From NCBI GenBank assembly GCA_014896485.1, contig JADBKH010000001.1, positions 1 to 64,000 on the forward strand: 64,000 bases of DNA, in the 5' to 3' direction. This document shows positions 59,194 through 64,000 of this stretch, one piece after another (position 1 is the stretch's first letter; the number at the start of each line of letters is the position of its first letter). Made by a program: the position numbers and the translations under genes. The notes beneath the pieces were generated by a model. It ran no database searches. It was not told the origin of the DNA and worked only from the letters and a program-made list of their open reading frames with translations. This DNA comes from Bacillota bacterium (GTDB taxonomy: Bacteria; Bacillota; Bacilli; Bu12).

Positions 59194-61908
59194 TTGAATC
59201 CGATCCATGATCCGTTTGGTGCGCGGGCCACGCTATCGGTTGGTGATCGCAGCTACACCTACTGGCGTTTGCAAACCTTAGAAGAGCAGGGAATTGGCAA
59301 GGTCAGTCGTTTGCCGTACTCGATCAAGATATTGTTGGAAGCCGTCTTACGCCAATGTGACGACCGTGTGGTCACCCAAGAGGATGTTCGTCGGCTGGCG
59401 CGTTGGCTTCCCGATGCGGAACGCACCTCAGAGGTGCCTTTTAAGCCGGCCCGTGTCTTGTTGCAAGATTTTACGGGGGTTCCCGCCGTCGCAGATCTGG
59501 CTGCGTTGCGCGATGCCATGCAGACATTGGGCGGTGACGTCGAAAAGGTCAACCCCCTGATTCCGGTCGATCTGGTTATCGACCACTCGGTCCAAGTCGA
59601 CGTCTTTGGCAATCCGGACGCGCTGGAACGTAACATGGAGCGCGAGTTTGAACGCAACCGGGAACGCTACCTTTTCTTGAAATGGGCCCAAAGTGCCTTC
59701 CAAAATTTCCGCGTTGTGCCTCCCGGATCGGGAATTGTTCATCAGGTCAACTTGGAGTACCTGGCCAAACCCATCCGGTATGCAGAGCAGAACGGCGAAA
59801 CGATCGCTTACCCCGATTCGCTGGTCGGGGCCGACTCGCATACTACGATGATCAACGGCTTGGGCGTTTTGGGATGGGGCGTCGGTGGTATCGAGGCCGA
59901 GGCAGGGATGTTGGGCCAGCCGGTTTACTTCCTTACGCCGGACGTGATCGGCGTACGCTTGGTCGGCCGCCTGCCAGAAGGTGCCACGGCAACCGACTTG
60001 GCGCTGACGGTGACACAGCGCTTGCGCCAAAAGGGCGTTGTCGGTAAATTCGTGGAATTCTTTGGCCCAGGGCTTAACGCATTGCCGCTTTTTGATCGTG
60101 CCACCATCGCCAATATGGCTCCAGAATACGGGGCCACGATGGGCTTCTTTCCCATCGATGAGGAGACGCTGCGCTATTTACGACAGACCGGTCGGCCTGA
60201 GGAAGAGGTGGCTTTGGCCGAAGCCTACTGCAAAGCACAGGGACTCTTTCACACTCCTGCAGCGCCTGAACCGACGTATACCGACGTCGTCGAGCTTGAT
60301 CTTGGTACTGTGGAACCGACGCTGGCAGGTCCGCGCCGTCCCCAGGATCGCGTACCGCTGACCGAGATGAAGCAGCGCTTTGAAGAGGCGTTAAACGCCC
60401 CGGTTGCCCAAAACGGCTTTGGGCTCAGCCCACAAGCCGTAAAGACCGAAGTGACCGTGCAGCATCCCGACGGGCAACGGTCGGTCTTGCGCAACGGAGC
60501 TGTCGTCATTGCTGCCATCACCAGCTGCACCAATACGTCCAATCCAACGGTGATGCTCGGGGCAGGACTTTTGGCGAAGAAAGCCGTGGAACGGGGCTTG
60601 AAGGTTGCCCCATATGTCAAAACTTCCCTTGCACCCGGGTCCCGGGTGGTCAGCCGCTACCTGAAGGAAGCGGGATTGCTCGATGCGTTGGAGCAGATCG
60701 GCTTTGATATTGTCGGTTTCGGCTGCACGACTTGTATCGGCAATTCGGGCCCCTTGCCGGAAGAGGTGGCGGAAGCGATCACCAGTCATGATCTGACCGC
60801 AGCAGCCGTCCTTTCTGGAAACCGCAATTTTGAGGGACGTATTCATCCGTTGGTCAAGGCAAATTACCTGGCGTCGCCTCCGTTGGTGGTGGCCTATGCC
60901 TTGACTGGAACGGTCGATATCGATCTCAACGCAGAGCCGATCGGCGTCGACCGAGACGGACGACCGGTTTTTCTGCGGGAGATCTGGCCTTCCTCCGAAG
61001 AGATCCAGGCAGTGATGGAACAAGCGGTGCGGCCGGAGTTTTTCCATGAAGCCTACGATGCTGTCTTTACACAGAATCAGCGGTGGAACGAACTTCCCGC
61101 ACCGCAAGGGGCGCTCTACCAGTGGGATCCCGATTCCACCTATATCCGGCGCCCGCCCTTCTTCGAAGGCTATACCGGCAAATCCCAAGGCATTCACGAT
61201 CTTTTGGGAGCAGTGCCACTGGCCCTGTTGGGGGATTCGGTGACAACCGATCACATCTCTCCGGCAGGTTCGATCGCCAAAAACAGTCCGGCTGCCCAAT
61301 ATCTGATGGAGCATGGTGTACAGCCACGAGACTTTAATTCCTATGGCAGTCGCCGGGGCAATCATGAAGTCATGATGCGGGGGACCTTTGCCAATATCCG
61401 CATTCGCAACCAGATGGTACCCGGCACAGAGGGCGGAGTGACCAAACATCTGCCGGGCGGAGAGATCCTGAGCATCTATGATGCCGCGATGCGTTACCAG
61501 CAAGAAGGCATCCCGGTGATTGTCTTGGCTGGCAAAGAGTATGGGACCGGTTCTTCCCGGGACTGGGCTGCGAAAGGCCCGGCGCTGTTGGGCGTTCGGG
61601 CGGTGATTGCAGAATCGTTCGAACGGATTCATCGTTCCAACTTGGCAGATATGGCCGTCCTGCCGTTGCAGTTTCAACCCGGCGACAGCTGGAAGTCACT
61701 GGGTATCACGGGGGAAGAAAGATTCGATATCATCGGATTGGATCAACCCCTTACGCCGCACCAGACGCTGACGGTGCGGGTACATCGGCCCGACGACTCG
61801 ATCTTCACCTTTCCTGTGATCCTACGGCTCGATACACTGGTGGAAATCGAATATGTCGAAAACGGTGGCATCCTTCAGACGGTGTTGAGCCATTTGCACA
61901 GTGCCTGA
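59194..61908 (+). CDS. acnA: Aconitate hydratase A
   Basis: 904 residues from TTG 59194 (AGGTG about six bases upstream), the usual AcnA length. It converts citrate to isocitrate through cis-aconitate in the TCA cycle. The iron-sulfur cysteines lie in [10 protein letters not shown] and [13 protein letters not shown], and the swivel domain is at the C-terminus ([34 protein letters not shown]). Apo-AcnA can also bind RNA in Bacillus. It closely follows the reductase gene and ends at a strong terminator. Confidence 0.97.
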   Translation: MNPIHDPFGARATLSVGDRSYTYWRLQTLEEQGIGKVSRLPYSIKILLEAVLRQCDDRVVTQEDVRRLARWLPDAERTSEVPFKPARVLLQDFTGVPAVADLAALRDAMQTLGGDVEKVNPLIPVDLVIDHSVQVDVFGNPDALERNMEREFERNRERYLFLKWAQSAFQNFRVVPPGSGIVHQVNLEYLAKPIRYAEQNGETIAYPDSLVGADSHTTMINGLGVLGWGVGGIEAEAGMLGQPVYFLTPDVIGVRLVGRLPEGATATDLALTVTQRLRQKGVVGKFVEFFGPGLNALPLFDRATIANMAPEYGATMGFFPIDEETLRYLRQTGRPEEEVALAEAYCKAQGLFHTPAAPEPTYTDVVELDLGTVEPTLAGPRRPQDRVPLTEMKQRFEEALNAPVAQNGFGLSPQAVKTEVTVQHPDGQRSVLRNGAVVIAAITSCTNTSNPTVMLGAGLLAKKAVERGLKVAPYVKTSLAPGSRVVSRYLKEAGLLDALEQIGFDIVGFGCTTCIGNSGPLPEEVAEAITSHDLTAAAVLSGNRNFEGRIHPLVKANYLASPPLVVAYALTGTVDIDLNAEPIGVDRDGRPVFLREIWPSSEEIQAVMEQAVRPEFFHEAYDAVFTQNQRWNELPAPQGALYQWDPDSTYIRRPPFFEGYTGKSQGIHDLLGAVPLALLGDSVTTDHISPAGSIAKNSPAAQYLMEHGVQPRDFNSYGSRRGNHEVMMRGTFANIRIRNQMVPGTEGGVTKHLPGGEILSIYDAAMRYQQEGIPVIVLAGKEYGTGSSRDWAAKGPALLGVRAVIAESFERIHRSNLADMAVLPLQFQPGDSWKSLGITGEERFDIIGLDQPLTPHQTLTVRVHRPDDSIFTFPVILRLDTLVEIEYVENGGILQTVLSHLHSA

Positions 61909-61940
61909 CAGAGCAATGTTTTGCCGCTCGGAAGCAGGAG

Positions 61941-61973
61941 AGAGGCCCCGGCACTGCCGGGGCCTCTTGTTAA
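61941..61973 (+). terminator. Intrinsic terminator after acnA
   Basis: A perfect 12-base GC-rich stem (61941-61952 with 61956-61967), loop ACT, followed at once by TTGTTAA. It is the clearest terminator in the window. Confidence 0.85.
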
Positions 61974-62000
61974 CAGGAAGTTTAGGAAGTGTCTTCTTTC

Positions 62001-62029
62001 TTGACAAAGGTAAAGCATTCATGCAGCAT
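62001..62029 (+). promoter_or_regulatory. Possible promoter before the DUF4282 gene
   Basis: A perfect -35 TTGACA (62001-62006). The best -10 at 17 bases is CAGCAT (62024-62029), which is poor. It is supported mainly by lying after the acnA terminator. Confidence 0.3.
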
Positions 62030-62087
62030 TTGAGACGTACCGGATCTGCGCGCCGGTCCAATGGTCTGTACCCAAGGAGGCGATTCC

Positions 62088-62474
62088 ATGCAAAGCTTAG
62101 AAGATCCAGAGGGTCGGGGGTTCTTTGATTCGCTCTTTGATTTTTCCTTCCGGACCTTTGTGACCGACAACATCATCCGGATTCTCTACCTCATCGCGAT
62201 CGTCGTTGCGGGATTGGTAGGCATTGCCGAGATCGTCCGTGGCTTTTCGTCTGGCATTGGCATTGGCCTCTTTACGCTGATCATCCTCGCACCTCTTTCG
62301 TTCTTCCTGATGATCCTTTACGCGCGTGTCGTCTTGGAACTGATCATGGTCGTTTTTCGCATTGAGCAAGAGATGACCAAAAGCCGTATGCAGATCGATG
62401 AGATTGCGGCACGATTGCAAGGTGCAGGCGATCACCCAACCCCCCCTTCTTCGCTACAGGAGCCCTTTTCTTAG
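62088..62474 (+). CDS. DUF4282 membrane protein
   Basis: 128 residues with the DUF4282 layout: an N-terminal FFDSLFDFSFRTFVTDNIIRILYLIAIV, two membrane spans (about 28-47 and 55-80), a conserved ARVVLELIMVVFRI segment and a polar C-terminal tail. Function of the family is unknown. ATG 62088 with AAGGAGG upstream. It is a single gene between the acnA terminator and the convergent thioredoxin-fold gene. Confidence 0.82.
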   Translation: MQSLEDPEGRGFFDSLFDFSFRTFVTDNIIRILYLIAIVVAGLVGIAEIVRGFSSGIGIGLFTLIILAPLSFFLMILYARVVLELIMVVFRIEQEMTKSRMQIDEIAARLQGAGDHPTPPSSLQEPFS

Positions 62475-62514
62475 GGAAGAAGGGGGCGGACTCTTTTCTT
62501 TGGCCGCTCTGCGG

Positions 62515-63228
62515 TCAAGGGCTTGAGGAGCTGGCCGAAGAGAGGGCGGCGCGAATGGTCGCTTCTAGCTCGGACCAACGGGTACCGACGACCTTTTGAC
62601 CATTGACCAAAAAGGTTGGCGTTCCCGAGACGCCGTGGTCCTTGGCCAGCTGCTTGTCCTGTGCGACGTCTTTCGCATAGGTATGTGCATCGAGTGCTTG
62701 GCGCAGCTGGACGGGGTTAAGCTCAGGCGCGACGGCGGTGGCCAAGGCGATCAAATTGCCGGCCGAAGCCCAACCGCTTCCTTCTTTTCCTTGGTGGGCG
62801 TAGACATTCTGGTAGTAGAGCCAAAAATTCTGCGGATTTTGGTGATAAATCGCTTCTCCAAGCTCCGCTGCGGTCTGGGAATCCTTGCCTAAGACGACGT
62901 CGTTGACGAAAACGAAGCGGACTTGCCCTGTTGCAATGTAATGGTCGCGCAGCTGCTGGAAAAAGTTTCGTTCAAACTGAGCGCAGTATGGGCATTGAAA
63001 GTCGGCAAACTCGACCACTGTAACTGGAGCTGATACAGCGCCAAGTGTTGGTTGGTTTGCCCACTCCCCACTCGCGCTTGGTGGTGTCGCTACAGCTGGA
63101 GACTGGGTCAGTCTCCAAGCAACAACGCTTCCGATGGTGACGATGGCGGCAATGAGAAGGATAAACCAGCGTACACGGGAAGGGGCAGGCGGTCGACCTT
63201 TTGCAGTGGAAGAGGCATTATTCTGCAC
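62515..63228 (-). CDS. DsbA-like thiol-disulfide oxidoreductase
   Basis: 237 residues: an N-terminal membrane anchor (about 19-41), then a thioredoxin fold with helical insert. The active site is FADFQCPYCAQFERNF (CPYC) and the cis-Pro is in GVSGTPTFLVNG. It resembles BdbD/DsbA proteins that oxidise secreted proteins on the outer face. No BdbC-type partner is seen in the window. The role could include sporulation or surface proteins, not decided here. Confidence 0.88.
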   Translation of the reverse strand: MQNNASSTAKGRPPAPSRVRWFILLIAAIVTIGSVVAWRLTQSPAVATPPSASGEWANQPTLGAVSAPVTVVEFADFQCPYCAQFERNFFQQLRDHYIATGQVRFVFVNDVVLGKDSQTAAELGEAIYHQNPQNFWLYYQNVYAHQGKEGSGWASAGNLIALATAVAPELNPVQLRQALDAHTYAKDVAQDKQLAKDHGVSGTPTFLVNGQKVVGTRWSELEATIRAALSSASSSSP

Positions 63229-63282
63229 CTTTCACGCTCCTCTGTGACGTCTTGCGGTCGGCGAGATACTGAAGATAGCATT

Positions 63283-64000
63283 CTATCCGCATGGATCAGA
63301 GGCACTTTTTCGCCACTTTTCCCAACGAGGATCGATCGCCATACGTGCAAAGTTGGCAACGGGGAGTGACCCGAGCCGATGGCGTGCGCACAGCTGATCG
63401 AGTTCGTCACGCATAACGGTTTCGTGTGCTGAAAGAGAGTCTTCGGAAAAATGGTAGCGGATCGTACACGTTGAAAGACGGGTCAGCGGAATCTGGGCTG
63501 CAAGCGCCCGCAGTGCGAAGTCCCAATCCCCATAATGACGAAACCTGCTGTCAAAACCGTTTAGGCGGCTCCAAAGGCTTTTGTGAAAGACCATGGTTGA
63601 AGGGATGAGAGGATTGGTCTTGCTCAAAAGATCAGCCGTAGCCTCAAAACGGAAAGGGACACTTTCCCCCGTCTCATCAAAGACGATGAGTGCGTCCGAG
63701 TAAACCAAAGGATGAGGGTGTTGTATGGCCAGTGGATACGCACGGACGATGTGTCCGGGCAGCCATTCGTCATCATCATCGCACAGTGCGATCACTTCCC
63801 CTTGAGCGGCTGCAACGCCCGCATTGCGTGCAGCAGAGACACCGACCGGATTACCCAGAGAGAGCAGCCGGAGAGAAGGGAGTGGGGGTAGGATGGGTGT
63901 AGGATGATGATGGCCATCCTGCACGACGATGATCTCGTCTAAGGGCATTTGCTGTCCGTACATTGCTCGCAACGCCCGCTCTAAGGATTGGGGACGTGCG
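63283..64000 (-). CDS. Family-2 glycosyltransferase, N-terminus beyond window edge
   Basis: The frame is open to the window end, where ARPQSLERALRAMYGQQ leads into DEIIVVQDG, the GT-A nucleotide-sugar fold. About ten N-terminal residues are probably missing. NPVGVSAARNAGVAAAQGEVIALCDDDDEWLPGH contains the metal-binding acidic run, and later HYGDWDFALRAL fits the acceptor-side acidic residue. It is a GT2 transferase of unknown sugar and acceptor, with no membrane spans seen. About 50 bases separate it from the DsbA-like gene on the same strand. Confidence 0.85.
   Translation of the reverse strand, partial: ARPQSLERALRAMYGQQMPLDEIIVVQDGHHHPTPILPPLPSLRLLSLGNPVGVSAARNAGVAAAQGEVIALCDDDDEWLPGHIVRAYPLAIQHPHPLVYSDALIVFDETGESVPFRFEATADLLSKTNPLIPSTMVFHKSLWSRLNGFDSRFRHYGDWDFALRALAAQIPLTRLSTCTIRYHFSEDSLSAHETVMRDELDQLCARHRLGSLPVANFARMAIDPRWEKWRKSASDPCG

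Noticed and set aside
1-64000. tRNA, rRNA, CRISPR arrays, insertion sequences, prophage genes
   Set aside because: I looked for cloverleaf-type pairs, regular spaced repeats and transposase or integrase motifs and saw none; a dedicated tRNA and repeat scan was not possible here.

Overview
The window looks like chromosome from a moderately high-GC, endospore-forming Firmicute (Bacillota) of the Bacilli type. The grounds are the sleB-ypeB germination pair, a Bacillus-style flagellar/chemotaxis gene set (CheC, CheD, FliY, FlgM, a YvyF-like protein), an ftsEX-ctpB-minJ neighbourhood, strong AGGAGG-type ribosome sites and many GTG/TTG starts. Genus is not assigned. No tRNA, rRNA, CRISPR array or insertion sequence was recognised.

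Left part (1-6405). A minus-strand surface-glycan operon (small membrane protein, a family-2 glycosyltransferase fused to two MshEN-like domains, and a GT-C transferase cut by the window edge) has a good sigma-A-type promoter. Next to it lie an intact sleB with a sigma-G-like promoter, a decayed ypeB, and a small cytosolic two-LysM protein of spore-coat type.

Motility island (6510-41907). csrA and a methyl-accepting chemotaxis receptor are followed by a minus-strand operon fliY-cheY-fliO-cheB-cheA-cheW-cheC-cheD. Diverging from it is a long plus-strand series: flgM-flgN-flgK-flgL-hag-fliD-fliS, then flgB-flgC-fliE-F-G-H-I-J-K-flgD-flgE-fliM-fliP-Q-R-flhB-flhA-fliA, two rod-type genes, motA-motB, a PilZ protein and a YvyF-like zinc protein. 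This is the Bacillus subtilis fla/che order with two blocks (fliY-cheY-fliO and cheBAWCD) lifted out and joined on the opposite strand. flhF, flhG, fliL, cheR and fliW are not seen in the window. cheA carries a frameshift between P1 and P2, and CheB lacks a receiver domain. The hag leader has CsrA-type GGA sites, and the hag-fliD gap holds three ACGGAGG motifs in a foldable RNA.

Right part (41904-64000). A minus-strand thyX-like/DUF4149/Myb-like operon diverges from pstC-pstA-pstB, which has a PhoP-box-like repeat but no pstS in the window. An EAL-domain gene and an SDR gene follow, then ftsE-ftsX-M23 peptidase (division-linked wall hydrolysis), ctpB, a MinJ-like gene, uvrB, small membrane genes, an aldo/keto reductase, aconitase with a strong terminator, a DsbA-like thiol oxidoreductase and a family-2 glycosyltransferase cut by the right edge.

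Threads that tie the window together: cyclic di-GMP (MshEN transferase, PilZ protein, EAL phosphodiesterase) links motility with surface glycan; CsrA links motility to translation control; the spore and division genes confirm the lineage type. All calls are from reading the sequence and remembered family features; no database search was run.
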